A stretch of DNA of 64,000 nucleotides. It comes from an uncultured Chloracidobacterium sp. GTDB taxonomy: Bacteria > Acidobacteriota > Blastocatellia > Pyrinomonadales > Pyrinomonadaceae. Location: positions 1-64,000 of the forward strand of contig CAKZGE010000007.1 of the NCBI GenBank assembly GCA_936914845.1. The letters are read 5' to 3'. The notes below the pieces were generated by a model. The model was not told the origin of the DNA. It was given only the letters and a program-made list of their open reading frames with translations, and did not search any database. Shown in pieces: positions 34,406-42,302 of this stretch. The position numbers were made by a program, and so were the translations under genes. Within the stretch, counting starts at the first letter, position 1, and the number at the start of each line of letters is the position of its first letter.

Positions 34406-34525
34406 GGTTGCTCCCTTTACTGAGGGATAACCGGCCTTTGGTCTTCATCCGTGCATTTTATGCTTTTCTTTCGTTTCATTTAATTCGTTGTATTCTCGTG
34501 GGGCCTTATACTTCAAAATTGAGGT

Positions 34526-35860
34526 ATGAAAGACTGGGAGAATTGTGACGAAAAATATGAGGATGAATTAGAAGATGAGATGAACGACGAGGATATGCGC
34601 GAGCGTTATCCTTTTCTTTTTGGCGGCGAGGGCGAAGGCTCGGATGTCGCCGGTGGCGAGGCAGCCTCCCGTACAGGCACTGCCCTTTATGACGGCTCGG
34701 AGCGGCAAGGTCTAGAGCGAGACGCCGATCATGCCGAAGAAAACGAAAGGCATCCGCCGCCCTTTCGCGTTCGAAATAAATTTGACAGCCGGTGGGGCAA
34801 AGGGCCGAACTATCATTACCTCCACGAACTAAGCGAAGAGCACCTGCCGCATTTGAATTTTTATCGTTTCGACAACTTCTTTGCGGCCCGGCCGGCACAT
34901 GGATTCTTTATTGACGGCGGAGACGATAGCGAAGATCCGCAGCCGCGTTTGCCTAAGCTCTTTGGCCGGTACTGGCTGCAGGGTGAACTGGCCGTCCTGT
35001 TTGCCGACACCGCCGCCGGTAAGAGCATTTTGGCTACACAGATCGCTCAATCAATAGCATCGGGTGTGCCGATCGAGCCGTTCGGCCTTGATGTGCCGGC
35101 ACAGCGTGTGGCCTATTTTGATCTCGAACTTTCTCGCGAACAGTTTGATAACCGCTATTCCAATGGCGACGTATCGCAGCCCGCAAAATTTCCATTTCAC
35201 CGCAACCTGATCAGAAATCAGCCGAATGTGTTCCGGTATGACAATGATGAGATCGACGACGAAAACGAATTTATTGGCCGCTCGATCATCCAATTGACCG
35301 AGTTTTCAAAGGCAAAGGTGGTGATCATTGATAATATTACGTGGCTTAATAATTCGTCGCAGACGGGCAATGGGGCCTTGCGGATAATGAAAGGCCTTTC
35401 GAGCCTTAAACGCACGCTGGGACTTTCGATACTTGTTCTTGCCCATACGCCGAAGCGGCGTTTGCTTTCGCCGCTGACCGTGAACGATATGCAGGGCTCA
35501 AAGATGATCGCGAATTTTGCCGACAGTATTTCGGCGATCGGACGAACCCGTTTTGGCGAAGATCTGCGGTATCTGAAAAGTATCAAGCAGCGGAATAGTG
35601 ACGCCGAAGGCTTTGATAAACGGGTTGCTGTTTTTCAGATCGAAAAAGATGTTTGCTTTCTCGGGATGAAGTTTCGCGAGTTCTCTGATGAGCGGGATCA
35701 TATCGGCTGGCTCAACGGCTCGCGCGAATTGGAGCGTTTGGAATTGATAGAAAGAGCGGTAGAAATGCAGAAAGTGGGAATGTCGCAACGCGAAATAGCG
35801 AGACAATTAGGAGTTTCGCCGGCCACGATCAATCGCTGCCTAAAGGAGGCTCGGGAATAA
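34526..35860 (+). CDS. RepA-like hexameric ATPase with C-terminal HTH
   Basis: A 444-residue protein with Walker A ADTAAGKS (residues 160-167), YFDLELSREQ (~197-206), KVVIIDNITW Walker B-like and VLAHTPKR, the pattern of RecA-fold ATPases of the RepA/AAA_25 group. A C-terminal helix-turn-helix (SQREIARQLGVSPATINRC) can bind DNA. The N-terminal ~100 residues are acidic and low-complexity. Relatives act in plasmid or phage replication, but no origin or partner gene is near. Its role here is unknown. Confidence 0.75.
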   Translation: MKDWENCDEKYEDELEDEMNDEDMRERYPFLFGGEGEGSDVAGGEAASRTGTALYDGSERQGLERDADHAEENERHPPPFRVRNKFDSRWGKGPNYHYLHELSEEHLPHLNFYRFDNFFAARPAHGFFIDGGDDSEDPQPRLPKLFGRYWLQGELAVLFADTAAGKSILATQIAQSIASGVPIEPFGLDVPAQRVAYFDLELSREQFDNRYSNGDVSQPAKFPFHRNLIRNQPNVFRYDNDEIDDENEFIGRSIIQLTEFSKAKVVIIDNITWLNNSSQTGNGALRIMKGLSSLKRTLGLSILVLAHTPKRRLLSPLTVNDMQGSKMIANFADSISAIGRTRFGEDLRYLKSIKQRNSDAEGFDKRVAVFQIEKDVCFLGMKFREFSDERDHIGWLNGSRELERLELIERAVEMQKVGMSQREIARQLGVSPATINRCLKEARE

Positions 35861-35863
35861 AGT

Positions 35864-35917
35864 GTTTCAAGTGTTTCAGAAGTTTCAGACGTTTCATGTG
35901 TTTCAGGCGTTTCAACG
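35864..35917. repeat. six tandem 9-bp GTTTCANNN units
   Basis: Six units in a row share GTTTCA and differ in the last three bases (AGT, GAA, GAC, TGT, GGC, ACG). They start 4 bp after the stop of the RepA-like ATPase and end 88 bp before the cca start. Constant six and variable three positions are unlike a simple microsatellite. A long frame through them (35862-) would give a Phe-Gln-rich N-terminus for the next gene, which is probably not translated. Confidence 0.75.
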
Positions 35918-36005
35918 AAACGGGCTTTCCTGCAAATTGAAACGCGGGCCCATGACCGGAATTGAAAACCAAAGCCTATTGTGTGCAAAATGGAATCTGG
36001 AAAAC

Positions 36006-37481
36006 ATGAACAAAACTTTTGAAATGGTGATGGCGTTGGCGGAAGCGGTCCGGGCCGCGGGCGGCCGGGCGATGCTCGTCGGCGGCTGTGTCCGCGATGA
36101 GCTGATGGGCATCGAGCCGAAAGATTGGGACGTCGAAGTTTACGGCATTCCGGCGGAGCGGCTTAAAGTACTTTTGAATGCACTATTTGATCGGAGCGGG
36201 GACACTCCTGTCCCCATGAGTGCGGAGCACGAAAAAGAAAGCGGCGATGTGGACAAGAGTGTCCACGCTCCGGTGATGAGTGTCGGCGAAGCGTTCGCAG
36301 TTTACAAGATCGGGCAGCATCTAGATGTGGCGATGCCGCGTCGTGAACGCAAATCGGGAGCCGGACATCGCGGATTTACGGTCGAGGGCGATCCGGACAT
36401 GTCTTTCGAAGAAGCTTGTTCGCGGCGTGACTTTACCGTCAATGCAATACTCAAAGATCCGCTGACCGGCGAAATGATCGACCCTTTCAACGGCCGGGCG
36501 GATATTGAAAGAAAGATCTTGCGGCATGTTTCGAACGCGACCTTTGCCGAAGACAGTCTTCGTGTGCTCCGGGCGGCGCAATTTGCCGCCAGAATGCGGT
36601 TCGGGATCGATGCGGAAACCGTTGCGATCTGCAAAACAATGAATGTGACGGATCTGCCGAAAGAACGCATCTGGGGCGAGCTGGAAAAGATCTTGCTAAG
36701 GGCGGATGAACCCGGCGTCGGTATGAAATGGCTCTACGAATTAGGCGTTTGCCGGCAGATATTCTCGGAGCTGGAGGCCTTGGTCGGTGTTCCGCAGGAA
36801 CCGGCTTGGCACCCGGAAGGCGACGTAGATGTGCATACGATGATGGTCGTTGATGAAGCTCGACGGTTGATCGACGATCTTCCCTATGAGAAAAAGGTGT
36901 CGGTAATGCTCGGGGCGTTGTGCCACGACCTCGGAAAACCGCCGACAACGGAGTTTGTCGATGGGCGTGTTCGCTCACGCGGCCATGACGAAGCCGGCGT
37001 CGAACCAACGATCGGCTTCCTGGACCGCATCGGGATCTTTACATTGAATGGATTCGATGTCCGAAACCAAGTGGTCCAGTTGGTTCGCTATCATCTCAAA
37101 CCCGGCGAGTATTATTTTGCGAAAAACCCGGTCGGCGAAGGGGCCTTTCGCCGGCTTGCCCGCAAGGTCGAACCGGATCTGTTATATCGGGTAGCGAAAG
37201 CCGATACGCTGGGCCGATATCCGGACGGCGACCGCAGCAAGATGATATTCGATGCGGAAGCCCAGGAATGGTTCATTGCGAAGGCCCGCGAGCTGAACGT
37301 GGAGCAAAAAGCCCCGGATACTATACTCATGGGCCGCCACTTGATCGAGATGGGGCTGGAGCCGGGGCCCCGGTTCAAACAAATTCTCGATATTATTTAT
37401 GAAAAGCAGCTTGATGGGAGGATCAACGATCTTGAACAGGCAAAAGCCGCCGCCCGCGAAGAAATGGAAAAGGCCGCCTGA
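36006..37481 (+). CDS. cca: CCA-adding enzyme/poly(A) polymerase family with HD domain
   Basis: The class II nucleotidyltransferase head is clear: AMLVGGCVRDELMG followed by the DWD catalytic Asp pair, and RRDFTVNAIL. The C-terminal part has HDLGKPPT of an HD phosphohydrolase domain, the arrangement of bacterial tRNA nucleotidyltransferases. The start at 36006 gives MNKTFEMVMALAEAV and ~491 residues; an upstream frame through the 9-bp repeats is rejected. Residues 62-91 are an insertion encoded by a palindromic repeat, treated separately. Confidence 0.9.
   Translation: MNKTFEMVMALAEAVRAAGGRAMLVGGCVRDELMGIEPKDWDVEVYGIPAERLKVLLNALFDRSGDTPVPMSAEHEKESGDVDKSVHAPVMSVGEAFAVYKIGQHLDVAMPRRERKSGAGHRGFTVEGDPDMSFEEACSRRDFTVNAILKDPLTGEMIDPFNGRADIERKILRHVSNATFAEDSLRVLRAAQFAARMRFGIDAETVAICKTMNVTDLPKERIWGELEKILLRADEPGVGMKWLYELGVCRQIFSELEALVGVPQEPAWHPEGDVDVHTMMVVDEARRLIDDLPYEKKVSVMLGALCHDLGKPPTTEFVDGRVRSRGHDEAGVEPTIGFLDRIGIFTLNGFDVRNQVVQLVRYHLKPGEYYFAKNPVGEGAFRRLARKVEPDLLYRVAKADTLGRYPDGDRSKMIFDAEAQEWFIAKARELNVEQKAPDTILMGRHLIEMGLEPGPRFKQILDIIYEKQLDGRINDLEQAKAAAREEMEKAA
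36189..36278. repeat. paired REP-like hairpins inside cca
   Basis: Two perfect hairpins, GGGGACA-CTCC-TGTCCCC (36198-36215) and GTGGACA-AGAG-TGTCCAC (36249-36266), are flanked by CGGAGC (36192-36197) and GCTCCG (36267-36272), so the whole element is itself an inverted repeat. It keeps the reading frame and adds about 30 residues to the head of the enzyme, between VLLNALF and SVGEAF, where relatives have a short loop. Confidence 0.75.
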
Positions 37482-37497
37482 GATCAGACAGCCTTTT
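37468..37497. terminator. weak bidirectional terminator between cca and frr
   Basis: AAAAGGC (37469-37475) and GCCTTTT (37490-37496) can pair over the convergent gene ends. A short A-tract and T-tract are part of the stem itself. The stem is only 7 bp, so this is a low-confidence call. Confidence 0.35.
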
Positions 37498-37522
37498 AAA
37501 TATCGGATATGCCAGAAAAGCG

Positions 37523-38083
37523 TCAAACACTCATTATCTCGGATTCCTTGTTCTTTGCTAGTTCATCGATCTTGGCAATAAAAGTATTGGTATGTTTTTG
37601 CACATCGTCCAAACCGCCGCGTTCGTCGTCCTCGGATATTGCTTTTTCCTTGGCGAGCTTCTTCAAAGCGTCGTTCGAGCTGTGGCGGACATTGCGAACC
37701 GCAACGCGGTGCTCTTCGGCGATCTCATACACTTGTTTCGCAAACTGTTTGCGACGCTCTTCATTGAGGGCCGGGACAGCCAGACGAATGATCTTCCCGT
37801 CGTTGGAAGGCGAGAGGCCAAGATTGGCTTGAGTTATGGCCTTTTCGATAGCCCCGATCTGGGTCGCATCCCAGGGCTGAACGGTCAGAAGCTGGGCCTC
37901 AGGAGCCGCGACGGATGCCATCTGGTTAAGAGGCGTGGGTGTTCCATAATAGTCGACCGAAACATTGTCGAGCAGGCCGACAGTAGCACGACCGGTACGA
38001 ACATTGGCGATCTTTCGCTTAAAGTCTTCGACCACGGCCTCCATCTTCGGTTTCGTTTCTTTGATTACTGTATCTACGCTCAT
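37523..38083 (-). CDS. frr: ribosome recycling factor
   Basis: RRF separates ribosomal subunits after termination together with EF-G. The 186-residue protein from the ATG at 38083 reads MSVDTVIKETKPKMEAVVED, contains VRTGRATVGLLDNVSVDYYG and LNEERRKQFAKQVYEIAEEHRVAVRN, and matches the family length. GGAGAAATT precedes the ATG. The longer in-frame start at 38152 is rejected. Last in the rplM-to-frr gene series. Confidence 0.97.
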   Translation of the reverse strand: MSVDTVIKETKPKMEAVVEDFKRKIANVRTGRATVGLLDNVSVDYYGTPTPLNQMASVAAPEAQLLTVQPWDATQIGAIEKAITQANLGLSPSNDGKIIRLAVPALNEERRKQFAKQVYEIAEEHRVAVRNVRHSSNDALKKLAKEKAISEDDERGGLDDVQKHTNTFIAKIDELAKNKESEIMSV

Positions 38084-38096
38084 AATTTCTCCAAGA

Positions 38097-38834
38097 TTAG
38101 GCGGCCACGGCGGTCTCGTCTGATCCGACGAGGGTCCCGATGCTAAGGTCACCGCCAGCAGCCCGCAAGATGTTTCCGCTATCGGTCATATTAAAGACCA
38201 TGATCGGCAGATCATTGTCCATGCACAATGAAATGGCCGAGGCATCCATGACCTGCAGCCTACGAGACAGGACCTCTTTAAAGGATATCTTCTCAAAGCG
38301 GGTCGCGGTCGGGTCTTTCATCGGGTCTGCCGAATATATACCGTCCACCTTTGTAGCTTTGAAGATGATATTTGCATTTATCTCACAAGCTCTTAGTGCG
38401 GCGGCAGAGTCTGTCGTGAAAAACGGATTGCCGGTGCCGGCGGCAAAGATAACAACGCGCTGCTTTTCCAAATGGCGGACCGCACGCCGGCGAATGAAAG
38501 GCTCGGCCAATTGCGGAATGTCGATGGCGGACATAACGCGGGTATATACGGCTTGCTTTTCTAAGGCGTCTTGCAGCACAACGGCGTTCATGACTGTCGC
38601 CAGCATGCCGATATAGTCTGCGGAACCGCGGTCCATGTTGCCGGCTGATTTGGAAACACCGCGAAAGATATTGCCGCCGCCGACAACAACGGCGACCTCG
38701 ACGCCGAGATCGTGAACCGCTTTTATCTCTTTGGCGACGGATTCGGCAACTGCAGTATCGATGCCGTAATTCTGGCCTCCCATTAGGGCTTCGCCGGAAA
38801 GCTTAAGCAAAATACGTTGATAGGCTGGCTGCAT
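38097..38834 (-). CDS. pyrH: UMP kinase
   Basis: UMP kinase makes UDP from UMP and ATP. The 245-residue product from the ATG at 38834 has RILLKLSGEALMG at the start, VVVGGGNIFRG and the nucleotide-binding ATGNPFFTTDSAAALRA. This is a hexameric amino-acid-kinase-fold enzyme typical of bacteria. An upstream start at 38906 adds 24 atypical residues. It is placed between tsf and frr as in many genomes. Confidence 0.97.
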   Translation of the reverse strand: MQPAYQRILLKLSGEALMGGQNYGIDTAVAESVAKEIKAVHDLGVEVAVVVGGGNIFRGVSKSAGNMDRGSADYIGMLATVMNAVVLQDALEKQAVYTRVMSAIDIPQLAEPFIRRRAVRHLEKQRVVIFAAGTGNPFFTTDSAAALRACEINANIIFKATKVDGIYSADPMKDPTATRFEKISFKEVLSRRLQVMDASAISLCMDNDLPIMVFNMTDSGNILRAAGGDLSIGTLVGSDETAVAA

Positions 38835-38918
38835 ATGATCGATCCAAAAATAAACGGCAAATGCAAAGTTGCGGAACTCAAACATTGTCTGATGTTCCGC
38901 AACCAAGAGAAGTTCGTT

Positions 38919-39581
38919 TTAGCTGACCATCGACGCGACTTCGGCCGCAAAATCGTCGATCCTTTTTTCGATGCCCTCACCCATTTTATAGCGGGTAAAG
39001 CGACGGATCGAAATGTTCTCTTTGATCGACGCGATCTTTTCATTAACGAGGTCGGCGATCGTTTTACTAGGGTCTTTCACAAAGGGCTGATCCACCAGAA
39101 CATTTTCTTCATAATATTTGTTCAGGCGGCCTTCGATGATCTTTTCCAAAACATCGGCGGGCTTATTCGCATTCTTCGGATCGGCCTTAAGCTGTTCCAT
39201 CAAGAACTGACGTTCCTTCTCGAGGGCCTCTGCGGGAACCTCTTCGCGCGAAGCATATCGCGGGTCAGAGGCCGCAATGTGCATAGCCACATCCTTTACA
39301 AGTTGTTGAAATTCTTCGCCGCGGGAAACAAAGTCACTTTCGCAATTGACCTCGACCAATACACCAACTTTGCCGCCCATATGAATATACGAACCGACAG
39401 CCCCTTCGGCGGTAACGCGCCCGGCTTTTTTACCCGCCGTCGCCATACCTTTTTTGCGAAGTATCTCCATTGCGAGTGTTTCGTCGCCGTTCGCTTCGAC
39501 CAATGCATTTTTGCAATCGATCATACCGGCACCGCTTTTTTCACGGAGCGATTTTACTGCATTTGCTGTAATTTCTGCCAT
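38919..39581 (-). CDS. tsf: elongation factor Ts
   Basis: EF-Ts exchanges GDP for GTP on EF-Tu. The 220-residue protein has the N-terminal UBA-like part with LREKSGAGMIDCKNAL and the core motif VGVLVEVNCESDFVSR (here GVLVEVNCESDFVSRGEEF). It is shorter than the 283-residue E. coli protein and resembles the compact form of other phyla. Located between rpsB and pyrH. Confidence 0.97.
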   Translation of the reverse strand: MAEITANAVKSLREKSGAGMIDCKNALVEANGDETLAMEILRKKGMATAGKKAGRVTAEGAVGSYIHMGGKVGVLVEVNCESDFVSRGEEFQQLVKDVAMHIAASDPRYASREEVPAEALEKERQFLMEQLKADPKNANKPADVLEKIIEGRLNKYYEENVLVDQPFVKDPSKTIADLVNEKIASIKENISIRRFTRYKMGEGIEKRIDDFAAEVASMVS

Positions 39582-39612
39582 AACGTTATATTAAAACTCC
39601 AAACTTATTGTG

Positions 39613-39632
39613 CTGAAAAGGCGATCAGATCG
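39613..39632 (-). terminator. possible attenuator between rpsB and tsf
   Basis: On the minus strand GGCGA-TCTGA-TCGCC is followed by TTTTC, a small terminator-like hairpin. It would lower tsf relative to rpsB expression. The T-run is short. Confidence 0.35.
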
Positions 39633-39707
39633 CCGATTATAAAAAAACGCAGCCTTTTCATCCTGTAAAGAGAACCGGCTACGCTTTCAAAAACTGAAAA
39701 ATGTAAT

Positions 39708-40571
39708 TTAGCTGGCTGCGGCCTCGTTCGTTTCTTCCGCCTTCTCAGCCGGCTCTTCCGCCACAACTGCTTCCGGCTCTGCGGTTTCCGGTGCGGATTC
39801 CGAAACTGTTTCAGGAGCTTCTTCTGCGGTGCCTTCCTCATCGCCACCGGACACTGCCGGTGCAGAAACATGGCCTTCCAATCCGACCTGCTGGCCTTCG
39901 AGGATCGCATCTGCTATTCGCGAGGCAAACAAACGAATGGCGCGTAAAGCGTCATCATTACCCGGAATGACCTGATCGATACCTTCCGGCGAGCAATTAG
40001 TATCCACAACAGCCACGATCGGGATCCCGAGTCGGTTAGCTTCCTTGACTGCAATATCTTCTTTGCGGACATCGATGATAAACATCATATCCGGCGGCCC
40101 GCCCATATCCTTGATGCCGGCAAGGTTTTTCATCAAACCTTCGTACAACCGATCAAGTTTAAGCCTTTCCTTTTTGGTGAGCATCTCAAAGCGGCCATCT
40201 TCGCGCATGTTTTCGATCTCTTTAAGTTTAGCGATCGAACGCTGCACCGTCTGATAATTGGTCAAGAGACCACCCAGCCAGCGGTTGTTGATATAATATT
40301 GTCCGCAACGCTCGGCTTCTTCTTTGATCGCCTCTTGAGCTTGTCGTTTCGTACCTACAAAAAGTATTTTTTGATTAGGACGCTCGGCGACAGACTCTGT
40401 AACGTATGCCAAAGCATCGCGAAACAGCTTCTGCGTTTTCTGCAGGTCAATGATGTAGATGCCGTTGCGTTCGCCGAAAATGTATTCTTTCATTTTCGGG
40501 TTCCAGCGGCGGACTTGGTGTCCGAAATGAACGCCTGCTTCCAGGAGTTCTTTCATGCTTACTGTAGCCAA
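39708..40571 (-). CDS. rpsB: 30S ribosomal protein S2 with acidic tail
   Basis: S2 binds S1 and lies between head and body of the 30S subunit. The 287-residue product starts MATVSMKELLEAGVHFGHQ and has RWNPKMKEYIFGERNGIYIIDLQKT in two adjoining parts, and the typical NNRWLGGLLTN. Residues ~230-287 are an Ala/Glu/Val-rich acidic tail beyond the ~240-residue norm. First of the rpsB-tsf-pyrH-frr set, which follows rpsI. Confidence 0.97.
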   Translation of the reverse strand: MATVSMKELLEAGVHFGHQVRRWNPKMKEYIFGERNGIYIIDLQKTQKLFRDALAYVTESVAERPNQKILFVGTKRQAQEAIKEEAERCGQYYINNRWLGGLLTNYQTVQRSIAKLKEIENMREDGRFEMLTKKERLKLDRLYEGLMKNLAGIKDMGGPPDMMFIIDVRKEDIAVKEANRLGIPIVAVVDTNCSPEGIDQVIPGNDDALRAIRLFASRIADAILEGQQVGLEGHVSAPAVSGGDEEGTAEEAPETVSESAPETAEPEAVVAEEPAEKAEETNEAAAS

Positions 40572-40697
40572 AACTGTGTTCTCCTTAAAATAACTGGTTT
40601 ATATACTCGCCGGAAACTTTTTGCTAAACCAAGGAGTTCCGGCAATGGTCTTCGGGCCGTCGATTCAAAAACAAACGAATCTACGGACCCGATAAAA

Positions 40698-41090
40698 TTA
40701 ACGTTTCGAGAATTGGAACCGAGCGCGAGCGCCTTTCTGTCCATATTTCTTACGTTCTTTCTGACGGGGGTCGCGCGTAACGAGACCGGCTTTTTTAAGC
40801 GTCGGGCGAAGATCGGAATTGTATTCCATCAGTGCTCGCGTTATGCCGTGGCGCACCGCTCCCGCCTGGCCCGCAGTACCGCCGCCGTCAACATTGACCA
40901 AGACGTCAAATTTGCCGAGCGTGTCGGTCAAGCGAAGCGGCTGTCGAATTATCATTCGCAATGCTTCGTTCGGAAAGTATTGGTCAAAGCCTCGGCGGTT
41001 CACCACGATGTTGCCCGATCCTGGGCGAAGGTAAACTCGTGCTGTCGACGTCTTTCTGCGGCCGGTGCCGTAATATTGAATGTCTGCCAT
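40698..41090 (-). CDS. rpsI: 30S ribosomal protein S9
   Basis: S9 contacts P-site tRNA with its C-terminal tail. The 130-residue product has YYGTGRRKTSTARVYLRPG, the TLGKFDVLVNVDGGG stretch and the KKYGQKGARARFQFSKR end (residues 114-130), all family features. It is separated from rplM by 5 bp, and forms the usual rplM-rpsI pair. Confidence 0.98.
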   Translation of the reverse strand: MADIQYYGTGRRKTSTARVYLRPGSGNIVVNRRGFDQYFPNEALRMIIRQPLRLTDTLGKFDVLVNVDGGGTAGQAGAVRHGITRALMEYNSDLRPTLKKAGLVTRDPRQKERKKYGQKGARARFQFSKR

Positions 41091-41095
41091 AATAA

Positions 41096-41539
41096 CTATT
41101 TAGTTTCGATAGTGACCGCTTCCGGTTTCTGGGCCGCGTGCCGGTGGCCGGCATCAGCATATACCTTTAGTTTTTTGACCATTGCACGGCCAAGCTTTGT
41201 CTTCGGCAACATGCCCTTAACGGCCAATTCGATAACCTTTTCCGGTTTCTTTTCGAACATTTCCTTCACGGTTGTTTCGCGAAGTCCGCCCGGATAAAGT
41301 GTGTGGCGGCGATAAAGCTTTTGATCGGTTTTTGAACCCGAAAAAACGGCATGACGGGCATTGATCACAACGACATGGTCTCCCATATCCATAAAAGGGG
41401 TCCATGCCGGGTTGTTTTTGCCTGACAAGATTCTGGCGACCTCTGTGGCAAGGCGGCCTACAGTTTTGCCTTGGGCATCAACAACAAGCCATTTGCGGTT
41501 TTCCGCCAAACCCTTTGCGCTCGGAAAGTAAGTACTCAT
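41096..41539 (-). CDS. rplM: 50S ribosomal protein L13
   Basis: L13 is an early 50S assembly protein. The ATG at 41539 gives MSTYFPSAKGLAENRKWLVV and 147 residues, the usual size; an upstream in-frame ATG at 41569 adds ten atypical residues. Family blocks DAQGKTVGRLATEVARILSG and GDHVVVINA are clear, and MLPKTKLGRAMVKKLKVYAD closes the core. It begins the ribosomal gene series on this strand. Confidence 0.98.
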   Translation of the reverse strand: MSTYFPSAKGLAENRKWLVVDAQGKTVGRLATEVARILSGKNNPAWTPFMDMGDHVVVINARHAVFSGSKTDQKLYRRHTLYPGGLRETTVKEMFEKKPEKVIELAVKGMLPKTKLGRAMVKKLKVYADAGHRHAAQKPEAVTIETK

Positions 41540-41672
41540 AATTGCCTGCATTAAATGAATTATCCGCAAAAATGCGAACTGATAGACTAACTAACCGAAA
41601 GGAAAATGTCAAGGCGAAGATATGGTTGGCCGGTGTTGTCGCCGTTTTCACAGGAAGGAGAAGAGCTTTTAT

Positions 41673-42200
41673 TTAAATTTCGAGCTTTTTCGCCGCCAGA
41701 AAAAGTCCGGCTATCGTCTTTGCGTCTCTTAGTTGGCCCGAGGCGGCCATCAGTATCGCATTTGTCAGTGGAAGCCGCTCAAAAGTAATAGCCTCATCTT
41801 CGTCAAGGTTTTGAATGGACTCCGTAAGGTTTTGAGCTAGGAAAAGATGCATTTCCTCGGATAGAAAACCGGGAGAAACAAAAAAGCTAGACAACTTTTC
41901 AATTTTTCCTGCCCGCCAGCCAATTTCTTCTTCAAGTTCCCGGGCCGCTGCCTCTTCCGGAGCTTCGCCCTTTTCCAAGGTGCCCGCGGGCAATTCTAAA
42001 AGGTATTGGCCGGCGGCATGTCGGTATTGCCGTACAAGTGCAACGGTCAAGTCGTCAAAAAGAGGGACGATCACGGCGCTGCCAGGGTGAATCACAATAT
42101 CGCGGTCATATTCAAGATCGTCCTGCCTGATACTATCTATCCGAACATCGAATATATCACCTTGAAATATAGTGCGGGAATTTTTAATTGTAATGTTCAT
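41673..42200 (-). CDS. Nudix hydrolase, ADP-ribose pyrophosphatase type
   Basis: The 175-residue protein from the ATG at 42200 (MNITIKNSRTIFQGDIFDV) has the Nudix box GTLEKGEAPEEAAARELEEEIGW (residues ~82-104; the pattern Gx5Ex7REUxEExGU is present). Such enzymes often hydrolyse ADP-ribose. It lies upstream of rplM on the same strand with a 133-bp gap, and its promoter region is shared with the divergent coaBC gene. Confidence 0.9.
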   Translation of the reverse strand: MNITIKNSRTIFQGDIFDVRIDSIRQDDLEYDRDIVIHPGSAVIVPLFDDLTVALVRQYRHAAGQYLLELPAGTLEKGEAPEEAAARELEEEIGWRAGKIEKLSSFFVSPGFLSEEMHLFLAQNLTESIQNLDEDEAITFERLPLTNAILMAASGQLRDAKTIAGLFLAAKKLEI

Positions 42201-42263
42201 GCCGTATAAATTATACAGCTTCGGGCGAGAGAAACCGAGCACCGCATATTGATCGCCGAGATA

Positions 42264-42292
42264 TTAAAGTTAGGACGCAGATGTAGTAGAAT
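42264..42292 (+). promoter_or_regulatory. candidate coaBC promoter
   Basis: TTAAAG (42264-42269) and TAGAAT (42287-42292), 17 bp apart, match the consensus in three and five of six positions. The start of transcription would be only a few bases ahead of the ATG at 42303. Weak evidence. Confidence 0.3.
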
Positions 42293-42302
42293 CTTTATAG
42301 AA

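Noticed and set aside
35864..35917. CRISPR array
   Set aside because: The units are 9 bp with no spacers of 25-40 bp and no cas genes near; it is a short tandem repeat.
35862..36005. N-terminal extension of cca through the GTTTCA repeats
   Set aside because: It would add 48 residues of Phe/Gln repeats and basic sequence that no cca family member needs; the ATG at 36006 gives a normal start.
36487..37008. Minus-strand 173-codon frame inside cca
   Set aside because: A shadow of the cca coding strand with Arg/Pro-rich composition.
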